NCBI GenBank assembly: GCA_958439775.1 | Contig: CAUBWQ010000015.1 | Coordinates: 1-11,417, forward strand | Direction of reading: 5' to 3' | Source of the DNA: an uncultured Collinsella sp. | Lineage (GTDB): Bacteria; Actinomycetota; Coriobacteriia; Coriobacteriales; Coriobacteriaceae | DNA length: 11,417 nt | Shown here: piece by piece, positions 1-6,863 of the stretch | Layout of the letters: the number at the start of each line of letters is the position of its first letter | Numbering within the stretch: position 1 is the stretch's first letter | Made by a program: the position numbers and the translations under genes | Notes under the pieces: model-generated | What the model was told of the DNA's origin: nothing | The model's input: the letters and a program-made list of their open reading frames with translations, nothing else | Database searches by the model: none

Positions 1-624
1 TACCTGGGGTCTCTTGCCGCTATCGGTCTGGACCCCAACGACCATGACGTCCGCTTTGTCGAGGACGACTGGGAGAGCCCGACGCTCGGCGCCTGGGGCC
101 TTGGCTGGGAGGTCTGGCTCAATGGCATGGAGGTCACGCAGTTTACGTACTTCCAGCAGGTGGGCGGCATCGAGGTCGACCCCGTGCCCGTCGAGATCAC
201 CTACGGCCTGGAGCGTATCGCCATGTACGCCCAGGGCGTTAACTCGGTCTACGACCTGGTGTGGAGCTACCTGCCCGACGGCACGCCCATGACCTATGGC
301 GACGTGTTCCTCGAGAACGAGCGCGAGTTCAGTGCCTATAACTTTGAGGTCGCCAACGTCGAGATGATGCGTCAGAAGTTTGACGACTACGAGGCCGAGT
401 GCCATTCCTGCCTGGAGCGCAAGCTGCCGCTGCCGGCATATGACTGCGTCATGAAGTGCAGCCACGCTTTCAACCTGCTCGATGCCCGCGGCGCTCTGTC
501 CGCGGTCGAGCGTGCCAACTACATCCTGCGCGTCCGCGCCGTCGCCAAGGCGTGCTGCGAAGCCTACATGGCCGAGGTCGCCGGAGTCAACGAGAATGCC
601 GACCAGGAAGGCGAGGTGGCGTAA
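1..624 (+). CDS. glyQ: Glycyl-tRNA synthetase alpha subunit, 5'-truncated by the window
   Basis: This is the alpha subunit of the alpha2beta2 glycyl-tRNA synthetase, a cytoplasmic class II enzyme that activates glycine with ATP and, together with GlyS, charges tRNA-Gly. The frame is open from base 1, giving 207 codons; family members are about 290-300 residues, so roughly the first third lies outside the window. What can be seen is close to textbook GlyQ: the motif-2 region with [16 protein letters not shown] and then [13 protein letters not shown], the motif-3 helix [12 protein letters not shown], and the C-terminal helix with [11 protein letters not shown] followed by [11 protein letters not shown]. 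The stop (TAA, 622-624) is 3 nt before the glyS start, so the two subunits are almost certainly co-translated from one mRNA. Any T-box or promoter would be upstream of the window. Identity is very secure. Confidence 0.97.
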   Translation, partial: YLGSLAAIGLDPNDHDVRFVEDDWESPTLGAWGLGWEVWLNGMEVTQFTYFQQVGGIEVDPVPVEITYGLERIAMYAQGVNSVYDLVWSYLPDGTPMTYGDVFLENEREFSAYNFEVANVEMMRQKFDDYEAECHSCLERKLPLPAYDCVMKCSHAFNLLDARGALSAVERANYILRVRAVAKACCEAYMAEVAGVNENADQEGEVA

Positions 625-627
625 GCC

Positions 628-2724
628 ATGGCAGACGCTAAGGATTTCCTGTTTGAGATCGGTACGGAGGAAATGCCCTCTGCACCGCTGAACAATGCCG
701 TCAAGCAGCTTGGCACCATGATCGCCAAGGGTCTCGACGAGGCCGGTCTGGCCCACGGCGAGGTCCGCGTGATCTCGAGTCCGCGCCGCCTGGCTGCACT
801 CGTTGCCAACGTCGCCACCGCGACCGATGAGGTTCACGAGGTCAAGCGTGGCCCCGCGGCCAACATTGCCTTCGACGCTGACGGTAACGCCACCAAGGCC
901 GCCCAGGGCTTCGCCCGCAAGTGCGGTGTGGCTGCCGAGGACCTGGTCCGTCGCGAGGACACTGACGGTCGCGAGTATGTGTTCGCCGAGAAGAACATTC
1001 CCTCCGCACCGGCTACCCCGATCCTGACGGTCCTGTGCGAGAAGACCATCGCCGGCCTGCAGTGGCCCAACTACCGCTCCCAGCGCTGGGGCCACGAGCA
1101 CGCCACGTTCGTGCGTCCGGTCCGTTGGATCTGCTGCCTTCTGGGCGAGGACGTTGTGCCCGTGTCGTTTGCCGACGTGACGAGCGGCAACACCACGCGT
1201 GGTCATCGCGTACTTGGCCCTGGTGACCATGTGGTTGCCAGCCCCGCCGTCTACGAGCAGGTGCTCGAGGACGCCGGCGTGCTTTCTGCCGAGCGTCGTC
1301 GCGAGGCCATCCTCGCCGGTATCGCCGAGGTCGAGGCCGCTCGCCCCGGTTGCCATGTCGACACGCCCAAGAAGGTCTTTGAGGAGGTCATCAACCTCTG
1401 CGAGTGGCCGACGGTGCTCGTCGGTACCTTCGATGAGGAGTTCCTCAAGGTCCCGCACGAGATTATCTGCGAGTCCATGCTCACCAACCAGCGCTACTTC
1501 CCGATCTATGACGGCGAGGGTAAGCTCACGCGTGAGTTCGTGGTCGTTTCCAACAGCAAGCCCGAGAATGCCGAGCGCGTGATCGACGGCAACGAGCGCG
1601 TTGTGCGTGCCCGTCTGGACGATGCCAAGTTCTTCTACGAGGAGGACTTGAAGATCTCCCTCGACGAGTTCCGTGAGCGTCTGGCCAAGGTTGCCTTCCA
1701 GGAGAAGCTCGGTAGCGTGCTCGCCAAGTCCGAGCGCATCGAGCAGCTCGCGCTCGCTATTGCCCGTGAGGCACACCTGGGTGCTCACCTGGCAGCCGAT
1801 GCCGCTCGCGCCGCGCACCTGTGCAAGGCCGACCTGGTATCCAACGCCGTCGTCGAGTTCACGAGCCAGCAGGGCGTGATGGGCGGTTATTACGCGACCG
1901 CGATGGGGGAGAACGACGAGGTCGCTCATGCTATTCGCGATCACTATCGTCCCCGCTTTGCCGGTGACGAGCTGCCCGAGGGCACCGCTGGCTGCATCGT
2001 GGCCTGCGCCGATAAGCTCGATACCATCGCCGGTATCTTTGCCATCGGCGAGCCCCCGACCGGCTCTTCGGACCCCTACGCGCTGCGTCGTGCCGCTATC
2101 GGCATCATCAACATCCTGCGCGACCGCTTGCCGATCGACCCCACGTCGCTCATTGACTTCGCCCTCGAGCTCTACAGTGAGCAGGGCATTGAGTTCGACG
2201 CCGCCGAGGTCGCCCAGCAGGTTCGCGACTTCTTCCATGGCCGCCTGGTGAGCATGGCCCGCGACGAAAAGATCCCGGCCGATACCGTTGCCGCCGTCTC
2301 TGCGGTGCACATCATCGCCCCGTCCGTCTTCTTCGCCCGCTGCGCCGCCCTCGACGAGGCCCGCAAGAACGACGCTGAGACCTTTGATAACCTGGCGACG
2401 GCCTATGCCCGTGCCGCGCATATCTCCAAGCCCGAGCTGGGCGCGGAGTACGACCGCGCCCTGATGGGCGAGGTCGAGCTCGCGCTTGCCGATGCCTCCG
2501 AGGCTGCTCAGACCGCTGTCGACGCCGCCCTTGCTGCCGAGGATTACCCGGCCGCATTTGCCGCCCTTGCCGCCCTGCGCGCCCCCATCGACCGCTTCTT
2601 CGACGAGGTTATGGTCATGGACAAGGACGAGCAGCTCCGCGATAATCGCCTTAATCTGCTCAACCGCTTCGAGGCCGTTTTCTCCGGCATCGCCAACATC
2701 GGTGAGCTTGCCCGCAAAAAGTAA
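628..2724 (+). CDS. glyS: Glycyl-tRNA synthetase beta subunit
   Basis: This is the beta subunit of glycyl-tRNA synthetase, which carries the tRNA-recognition functions and pairs with GlyQ. It has 698 residues; E. coli GlyS is about 689, so it is full length. The N-terminus FLFEIGTEEMPS is the family signature. The HD-like central part is recognisable from CKADLVSNAVVEF and QGVMGGYYA, then YRPRFAGDELP, DKLDTIAGIFAIGEPPTG and SDPYALRRAAIGII. The C-terminal anticodon-binding-like helical domain ends with the conserved FFDEVMVMDKDEQLRDNRL. The ATG at 628 is preceded by a purine-rich stretch inside the end of glyQ (AAGGCGAGG, 608-616), which implies coupling to glyQ translation. An alanine-rich stretch around residues 610-655 lies in the C-terminal domain and is ordinary for a high-GC genome. 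No disruption is seen. Confidence 0.97.
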   Translation: MADAKDFLFEIGTEEMPSAPLNNAVKQLGTMIAKGLDEAGLAHGEVRVISSPRRLAALVANVATATDEVHEVKRGPAANIAFDADGNATKAAQGFARKCGVAAEDLVRREDTDGREYVFAEKNIPSAPATPILTVLCEKTIAGLQWPNYRSQRWGHEHATFVRPVRWICCLLGEDVVPVSFADVTSGNTTRGHRVLGPGDHVVASPAVYEQVLEDAGVLSAERRREAILAGIAEVEAARPGCHVDTPKKVFEEVINLCEWPTVLVGTFDEEFLKVPHEIICESMLTNQRYFPIYDGEGKLTREFVVVSNSKPENAERVIDGNERVVRARLDDAKFFYEEDLKISLDEFRERLAKVAFQEKLGSVLAKSERIEQLALAIAREAHLGAHLAADAARAAHLCKADLVSNAVVEFTSQQGVMGGYYATAMGENDEVAHAIRDHYRPRFAGDELPEGTAGCIVACADKLDTIAGIFAIGEPPTGSSDPYALRRAAIGIINILRDRLPIDPTSLIDFALELYSEQGIEFDAAEVAQQVRDFFHGRLVSMARDEKIPADTVAAVSAVHIIAPSVFFARCAALDEARKNDAETFDNLATAYARAAHISKPELGAEYDRALMGEVELALADASEAAQTAVDAALAAEDYPAAFAALAALRAPIDRFFDEVMVMDKDEQLRDNRLNLLNRFEAVFSGIANIGELARKK

Positions 2725-2731
2725 GCCAGCC

Positions 2732-2745
2732 TGCGCATAAGCGCA
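2732..2745 (+). promoter_or_regulatory. Small hairpin just upstream of the ppsR ribosome binding site
   Basis: A perfect 5-bp inverted repeat, TGCGC-ATAA-GCGCA, lies 7 nt after the glyS stop. It is followed at once by the Shine-Dalgarno AAAGGAG (2746-2752), which sits 6 nt before the ppsR ATG. The same 14-mer with one loop change stands at the corresponding place before ppdK (3902-3915). The structure is seen directly; a regulatory role is inferred only from its recurrence at regulator and target. Confidence 0.4.
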
Positions 2746-2758
2746 AAAGGAGCCCCGC

Positions 2759-3634
2759 ATGGATTGCCCGGTCACCGCTCGTCCCACCGTTATCGTTATC
2801 TCCGACTCGCTCGGTGATACCGCTTGTGAGGTGGTGCTTGCGGCGTCCGGGCAATTTGATGAAGGGGCTTTTCGCGTTTTGCGCCTGCCCAAGGTGGCCT
2901 CCGTGGAGCAGGTCAAGTCATTTGTGGGGCCGCGCGTCGATGCCGACCATCGCGATATCGCCGTGTTCCACACCATTGTCGATCCGGCCCTTCGTGCTCG
3001 TGTGCTCGATTACCTGGGTATGCTGCATATCCGCTCGGTCGACCTGATCGGCCCGACGCTCGCCGTGCTGTCGTCGCTCGTCGGCGTGCCGCCCAAGGGC
3101 GTTGCGGGTGTGATTCACAAGACCGATGACCGCTATTTCCATCGTATCGAGGCCATGGAGTATTTCGTTGAGCACGATGATGGGCGCGGCTGCGACGATC
3201 TGTCGGGTGCCGATATCGTGCTGCTGGGCGTATCCCGTACGTCCAAGACGCCGCTGTCGATGTATCTGGCCTATCAAGGTTACAAGGTTGCCAATGTTCC
3301 GTTGGCCCATGGCATGGAGCCGCCGAAGTCGATTTACGAGGTTGACCCGATGCGCCTGTTCGGCCTGATTTCGACCGTCGATGTGATTTCTGAAATTCGC
3401 GATAGCCGCTTGGGCGATGACTACGCTCGTGCCGTTGCCGGCTCCTATGCCGAGCCCGAGAGCGTGCACAGCGAGCTCGAGGAAGCCCGTGCGCTCATGA
3501 AGCGCCTAGGCTGCTTTGTGGTACGTACCGACGGCAAGGCCATCGAGGAGAGCGCCTCCGAGATCATCAGCCACTTGGAGGAAATCCAAGAAGTCCGCGC
3601 CCGCCGCGCCGCCCGTCGAGCCCAACAAAGCTAG
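2759..3634 (+). CDS. ppsR: PPDK / PEP synthase regulatory protein (kinase-pyrophosphorylase, DUF299)
   Basis: This is a bifunctional regulator of the PPDK_RP/PSRP family (Pfam Kinase-PPPase). Such proteins inactivate pyruvate,phosphate dikinase or PEP synthase by ADP-dependent phosphorylation of a threonine two residues before the catalytic histidine, and reactivate it by Pi-dependent removal, releasing PPi. It has 291 residues against a usual 270-280. The N-terminus VIVISDSLGDTA, then KTDDRYFHRIEAMEYFVEHDDG, the P-loop-like GVSRTSKTP (residues 157-165) and the C-terminal IEESASEII segment are all family hallmarks. The ATG at 2759 has an ideal Shine-Dalgarno (AAAAGGAG, 2745-2752). It lies 34 bp after glyS, so it is probably in that operon, and the next gene is ppdK, its likely substrate. 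The last 15 or so residues are arginine/alanine-rich and not family-typical. PPDK is chosen as target over PEP synthase from context. Confidence 0.95.
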   Translation: MDCPVTARPTVIVISDSLGDTACEVVLAASGQFDEGAFRVLRLPKVASVEQVKSFVGPRVDADHRDIAVFHTIVDPALRARVLDYLGMLHIRSVDLIGPTLAVLSSLVGVPPKGVAGVIHKTDDRYFHRIEAMEYFVEHDDGRGCDDLSGADIVLLGVSRTSKTPLSMYLAYQGYKVANVPLAHGMEPPKSIYEVDPMRLFGLISTVDVISEIRDSRLGDDYARAVAGSYAEPESVHSELEEARALMKRLGCFVVRTDGKAIEESASEIISHLEEIQEVRARRAARRAQQS

Positions 3635-3725
3635 CTTATTGGGGTAGCTAAAAATGCCCTGTCTAAAATAACCAACTAACAATAATGCACGATAATGATA
3701 AAGCGATTTAGCAAGAAACTTGCAT

Positions 3726-3756
3726 CTGACCTGCATTTTTCTTGTAGTGGTATCTT
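3726..3756 (+). promoter_or_regulatory. Candidate ppdK promoter (extended -10)
   Basis: TATCTT (3751-3756) is preceded by TGG, which fits the extended -10 pattern TGn. CTGACC (3726-3731) lies 19 bp upstream as a weak -35. Transcription would start near 3763 and give a leader of about 170 nt. TATAGT at 3851-3856 is a rival -10 with a poor -35. Both matches are modest; the AT-rich setting is the main support. Confidence 0.3.
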
Positions 3757-3901
3757 CATAAGGTAACCACCTTTACCTACCGTTTACCGCCAGTTTTAGC
3801 ACGTTTACCAAACCGCGCATCCTCTGCTCAAGCCTGCCCAAAACGCGCCGTATAGTTCCCTCACGGCCCGCATCTGACGGGTCGATTCGTTACCACGGTC
3901 G

Positions 3902-3915
3902 TGCGCGTAAGCGCA
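3902..3915 (+). promoter_or_regulatory. Small hairpin just upstream of the ppdK ribosome binding site
   Basis: A perfect inverted repeat TGCGC-GTAA-GCGCA with a GNRA-type loop is followed by the Shine-Dalgarno region GGAAGGGGAAG (3917-3927) and the GTG start at 3932. It matches 13 of 14 bases of the element in front of ppsR. The structure is certain as sequence; function is unknown. It may help translation initiation or be a site for an RNA- or DNA-binding factor common to both genes. Confidence 0.4.
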
Positions 3916-3931
3916 TGGAAGGGGAAGTATC

Positions 3932-4885
3932 GTGAGCGATTGCAAGAGGGTTTACCGTTTTGGAACCGACGCCCAGGGCACCTGTGTCACCGAGGGCGAC
4001 AAGTCCATGAACTTCGTGCTTGGCGGCAAGGGCGCAAACCTTGCCGAGATGAGCCGCATCGGCCTGCCGGTTCCCGGTGGTTTTACCATTACCTGCCAGA
4101 CCTGTGTCGAGTACTCCGGTGCCGGCAACGTCTGGCCCGAAGGCGCGCTCGATGAGATCGTTGCCGCCGAGGAAGACCTCGAGTCCCGCTGCGGCAAAAA
4201 GCTCGGTGACGCCTCCGATCCGCTGCTCGTGTCGGTTCGCTCGGGCGCTCCGTTTTCCATGCCCGGCATGATGGACACGGTCCTCAACTTGGGTCTCAAC
4301 GACGACTCCGTTCAGGGTCTCATTGCCCAGACGCAAAACCCGCGCTTTGCTTGGGATAGCTACCGCCGCTTTATCCAGATGTTTTCCAACGTCGTCATGG
4401 GCGTTGACGCCGACCTGTTCGAGAACGCCCTGACCCAGGCCCGTCTGGTCGCCGGCGTCCGCGTCGACTCCGAGCTTTCGGCCGAGGATCTGCAGGAGCT
4501 CGTCGAGACCTTCAAGGGGATCTTCTCCGAGAACGTCGATGCCTCCCTGTATCCCGAGCTCGAGGTCGCTGACGGCAAGCCCGTCTTCCCGCACGACCCG
4601 GATCTTCAGCTACGCCTTGCAATTCAGGCCGTCTTTGGCAGCTGGATGAACGAGCGTGCCTGCATCTACCGCAAGCAGCATGGCATTTCCGACGACCTCG
4701 GCACCGCCGTCAACGTGCAGGCCATGGCCTTTGGCAACAAGGGCGAGACCTCTGCGACAGGCGTCGCCTTTACGCGTAATCCGGCCGACGGCACCAAGGA
4801 GTTCTACGGTGACTTTTTGGTTAATGCTCAGGGCGAGGGCGGCGTCGCCGGTATCCGCAACACCGGGCCTCGGGTCCGCAGGTGA
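3932..4885 (+). CDS. ppdK: PPDK N-terminal fragment (most of the ATP-grasp domain)
   Basis: This 317-codon frame holds the N-terminal part of the PPDK nucleotide-binding domain. It shows LGGKGANLAEM with the ATP-binding Lys near residue 33, GLPVPGGFTIT, SVRSGAPFSMPGMMDTVLNLG with the conserved Arg near 103, SYRRFIQMFSNVVMGV, GSWMNERACIYR and GETSATGVAFTRNP. The GTG at 3932 is chosen because MSDCKRVYRFG leads straight into the family start and a GGAAGGGGAAG ribosome binding site lies just upstream. After VAGIRNT the last six codons (GPRVRR) are not PPDK-like and TGA follows. The DIEFTIEQGKLWMLQTR segment that completes the ATP site is encoded only downstream in the other frame, so this fragment alone should not be an active kinase. 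GEGGVAGIR replaces the more usual GEDVVAGIR just before the break. Confidence 0.75.
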   Translation: MSDCKRVYRFGTDAQGTCVTEGDKSMNFVLGGKGANLAEMSRIGLPVPGGFTITCQTCVEYSGAGNVWPEGALDEIVAAEEDLESRCGKKLGDASDPLLVSVRSGAPFSMPGMMDTVLNLGLNDDSVQGLIAQTQNPRFAWDSYRRFIQMFSNVVMGVDADLFENALTQARLVAGVRVDSELSAEDLQELVETFKGIFSENVDASLYPELEVADGKPVFPHDPDLQLRLAIQAVFGSWMNERACIYRKQHGISDDLGTAVNVQAMAFGNKGETSATGVAFTRNPADGTKEFYGDFLVNAQGEGGVAGIRNTGPRVRR

Positions 4886-4898
4886 GGAGCTCGAGCGC

Positions 4899-6653
4899 GT
4901 GTTCCTGACGCTCGAGGATCATTACCGCGATATGTGCGATATCGAGTTCACCATCGAGCAGGGCAAGCTCTGGATGCTCCAGACCCGCGTGGGCAAGCGT
5001 ACCGCCACCGCCGCCCTGCGCATCGCCATCGAAATGGTCGAGGAAGGCCTGATCACCCGCGAAGAGGCCGTGAGCCGCATCGATCCCGCTCAACTCGACC
5101 AGCTCCTTCACCCGCAGTTTGACGCCTCCAAGAAGTACGAGGCTCTCGCCAGCGGTCTTAATGCCAGCCCCGGTGCCGCCGTGGGCGAGGTCGTGTTCTC
5201 GAGCGACGACGCTGTCGCGCGCGCCAACGAGGGTCACAAGGTCATTCTGGTTCGTTGGGAGACCAACCCCGACGACCTGAAGGGCATGGTCGCCGCCGAG
5301 GGCATCCTGACCAGCCACGGTGGCAAGACGAGCCATGCCGCCGTTATCGCCCGCGGCATGGGTACGCCCTGCGTCTGCGGCGTTGAGCGCTTCCACATCG
5401 ACGCCGCCGAGAAGGTCGTGCGCATCGAGGGCAGCGACCGCGTATTGCACGAGGGCGATGTCATCTCCATCGACGGCACCCAGGGCATCGTCGTCGACGG
5501 CGCCGTTGATCTGGTCTCGGCCGAGCTCACCGGCGATCTGGACACTATCCTGTCCTGGGCCGACGAGATTCGCCTGGACGAGACCTGTGGCCATGCCAAC
5601 CATGTGCGCGTCAACGCCGACAATCCTGAGGATGCCGAGCTCGCCCTCGAGTTTGGCGCCGAGGCCATTGGCCTGTGCCGCACCGAGCACATGTTCCTGG
5701 GTGACCGCAAGAACATCATCCAGAGCTTTATCCTGTCTGAAGATGAGGCCGTGAAGCAGCAGGCCCTGGCCGACCTGCTCAAGGTTCAGACCGAGGACTT
5801 CCTGGCGATGTTCAAGACCATGTCCGGTCGCGATGTGGTCGTCCGCCTGCTCGATCCGCCGCTTCATGAGTTCCTGGATAATCCTCGCGAGCTCGAGGTT
5901 GCCATCACCAAGAAGGAAGCCGCTGGCGCCAGCGAGGAAGAGCTTGCCGTCCTGCGCACCAGCCTGCGTCGTATCGACGGCATGGTCGAGTCGAACCCCA
6001 TGCTCGGCCTACGCGGCGTGCGCCTGTCCGTCGTCTTTAGCGATCTGCCGCTCATGCAGGTCCGCGCCGTCGCCACGGCTGCCGCCCGCCTTATCAAGGA
6101 GGGCGTCGACCCGCGCCCCGAGATCATGGTTCCGCTCGTTTCCATTACGGCCGAGCATGTCCAGACCCGCGAGGTTATCGAGCGCGTGATCGCCGAGGTT
6201 TCCGTCGAAGAAGGCGTCGAGCTCAATATTCCCGTGGGCACGATGCTCGAGCTGCCGCGCGCCTGCATGGTCGCCGATGAGATCGCGCAGTACGCCGACT
6301 TCTTCTGCTTTGGTACCAACGACCTTACCCAGACGACCTTCGGTTTCTCGCGCGACGACGCCGAGGCCAAGTTCATCCCGCTGTACCTGCACAAGAAGAT
6401 CTTGAAGGACAACCCCTTTGAGACCATCGATGCGGCGGTGCTCGAGCTGGTGCGAATGGCCGTCGAGAAGGGCCGCGCCACCAGCCCAGACATCCACCTG
6501 GGCATCTGCGGCGAGCACGGCGGCGACCCCAAATCCATTAAGGGCCTGTTCAACGTGGCCGACGTGGACTACGTGTCCTGCTCGCCCTACCGCGTGCCCC
6601 TCGCACGCCTGGCTGCCGCTCAGGCCAAGCTCGAGGCCAAGCGTTCCGCCTAA
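4899..6653 (+). CDS. ppdK: PPDK C-terminal fragment (end of ATP-grasp, phosphohistidine and PEP/pyruvate domains)
   Basis: This +1-frame continuation keeps all downstream PPDK signatures: DIEFTIEQGKLWMLQTRVGKR, the phosphohistidine loop GGKTSHAAVIARGMG (regulatory Thr codon 5328-5330, catalytic His codon 5334-5336), GLCRTEHMFL, RLLDPPLHEFL, NPMLGLRGVRL, MLELPRA, FFCFGTNDLTQTTFGFSRDD and GICGEHGGDP with the catalytic Cys (codon 6507-6509). The frame is open from well upstream, including an ATG at 4656, but that part is out-of-frame shadow of the N-terminal fragment. GTG 4899 is the best independent start: GAGGAG (4884-4889) lies 9 nt before it, and the TGA of the first fragment (4883-4885) is 13 nt before it. 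If translated alone it would have 584 residues. Whether it is made at all depends on whether the frame break is real. Confidence 0.65.
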   Translation: MFLTLEDHYRDMCDIEFTIEQGKLWMLQTRVGKRTATAALRIAIEMVEEGLITREEAVSRIDPAQLDQLLHPQFDASKKYEALASGLNASPGAAVGEVVFSSDDAVARANEGHKVILVRWETNPDDLKGMVAAEGILTSHGGKTSHAAVIARGMGTPCVCGVERFHIDAAEKVVRIEGSDRVLHEGDVISIDGTQGIVVDGAVDLVSAELTGDLDTILSWADEIRLDETCGHANHVRVNADNPEDAELALEFGAEAIGLCRTEHMFLGDRKNIIQSFILSEDEAVKQQALADLLKVQTEDFLAMFKTMSGRDVVVRLLDPPLHEFLDNPRELEVAITKKEAAGASEEELAVLRTSLRRIDGMVESNPMLGLRGVRLSVVFSDLPLMQVRAVATAAARLIKEGVDPRPEIMVPLVSITAEHVQTREVIERVIAEVSVEEGVELNIPVGTMLELPRACMVADEIAQYADFFCFGTNDLTQTTFGFSRDDAEAKFIPLYLHKKILKDNPFETIDAAVLELVRMAVEKGRATSPDIHLGICGEHGGDPKSIKGLFNVADVDYVSCSPYRVPLARLAAAQAKLEAKRSA

Positions 6654-6691
6654 CGTTTTGGGTTTAGACGCCTAGCGTAGCCCCCTTCATG

Positions 6692-6725
6692 CCGCCCGTC
6701 TCATTCGTGAGACGGGCGGTTATTC
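6692..6725 (+). terminator. Intrinsic terminator after ppdK
   Basis: A perfect 12-bp stem with arms CCGCCCGTCTCA and TGAGACGGGCGG encloses a TTCG tetraloop (6692-6719). It is followed by a short TTATT rather than a full T-run. It sits 38 bp after the ppdK stop and ahead of the rplS promoter, as expected for the end of the ppdK transcript. Confidence 0.8.
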
Positions 6726-6766
6726 ATGTGCTGGTTTTGTCTTTTTGTCTGCGTAAAAAATTGTTC

Positions 6767-6794
6767 TTGCAGCAGAAACCCGCGCGTGTATACT
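6767..6794 (+). promoter_or_regulatory. Likely rplS promoter
   Basis: TATACT (6789-6794) is a 5/6 match to the sigma-70 -10 box. TTGCAG (6767-6772) is a partial -35 with a 16-bp spacer. An A-rich run (AAAAAA, 6755-6760) just upstream could act as an UP-like element. The start would be near 6801, giving a leader of about 60 nt. It lies between the ppdK terminator and rplS, where a promoter is needed. Confidence 0.6.
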
Positions 6795-6815
6795 CGAATA
6801 CGTTTGTTCAACTAC

Positions 6816-6839
6816 GTGCCGGCCAAGGTGGTACGGCAC
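6816..6839 (+). promoter_or_regulatory. Leader hairpin in the rplS 5' UTR
   Basis: A 6-bp perfect stem GTGCCG/CGGCAC with a 12-nt loop lies in the predicted rplS leader, 24 nt before the ATG. Ribosomal protein genes often carry autoregulatory leaders, and an L19 leader is known in Firmicutes. I cannot tell whether this one belongs to that family or is just a stable stem. Confidence 0.35.
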
Positions 6840-6863
6840 CTCTAGAAGAGTAAGGAATTGCAC

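Larger units (their letters stand above)
3635..3931 (+). other. ppsR-ppdK intergenic region (297 bp) with several weak signals
   Basis: No gene was found here. The first 130 bp are clearly AT-richer than the flanking coding DNA. Seen: a weak 5-bp stem TAGCT/AGCTA overlapping the ppsR stop (3632-3650); a 5-bp hairpin GCAAG-AAA-CTTGC (3711-3723) with a T5 run some 10 nt later, too weak to call a terminator with confidence; TTTACC three times (3772-3777, 3783-3788, 3804-3809), two of them as CGTTTACC; a 9-nt direct repeat GCATCTGAC (3722-3730 and 3870-3878); a TATAGT box (3851-3856) without a good -35; and the ppdK leader hairpin. The layout suggests that ppdK has its own regulated promoter, which is an inference. 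Confidence 0.5.
3932..6653 (+). pseudogene. ppdK: Pyruvate, phosphate dikinase, reading frame broken inside the ATP-grasp domain
   Basis: PPDK interconverts ATP + pyruvate + Pi and AMP + PEP + PPi, linking glycolysis and gluconeogenesis in the cytoplasm. The locus encodes all domains in order: ATP-grasp nucleotide-binding, phosphohistidine and PEP/pyruvate-binding. Frame 2 homology runs to VAGIRNT (last codon 4862-4864) and then meets TGA at 4883-4885; homology resumes in frame 3 from about EELERVF (4884 on) to the stop at 6651-6653. Other PPDKs recalled from memory have about 28-29 residues between the Thr after VAGIR(N) and the Tyr of LEDHY; only 61 nt remain here, so about 23 or 26 nt seem to be lost, and either number explains the frame change. 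Everything else is well conserved, which points to a very recent mutation or an assembly/sequencing error rather than old decay. The combined product would be about 907 residues against roughly 875-900 for the family. Confidence 0.8.

Noticed and set aside
3632..3650. TAGCT/AGCTA stem as a ppsR terminator
   Set aside because: Only 5 bp, AT-rich and followed by A residues, not T.
4656..4880. ATG-initiated start of the downstream PPDK frame at 4656
   Set aside because: The predicted residues are out-of-frame shadow of the intact N-terminal fragment, rich in Ser, Pro, Ala and Arg, with no PPDK similarity until about 4881.
4862..4890. Programmed +1 frameshift at AGG-TGA in ppdK
   Set aside because: The direction fits, but the family residues missing at the junction would not be restored by a frameshift, so a deletion (real or artefactual) explains more.
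4821..5867. 348-codon open frame on the - strand inside ppdK
   Set aside because: It is antisense to conserved PPDK motifs, has low-complexity composition and no ribosome binding site that I could identify.
6858..6863. TTG start for rplS
   Set aside because: It is 1 nt from the Shine-Dalgarno TAAGGA; ATG 6864 has the proper 7-nt spacing.
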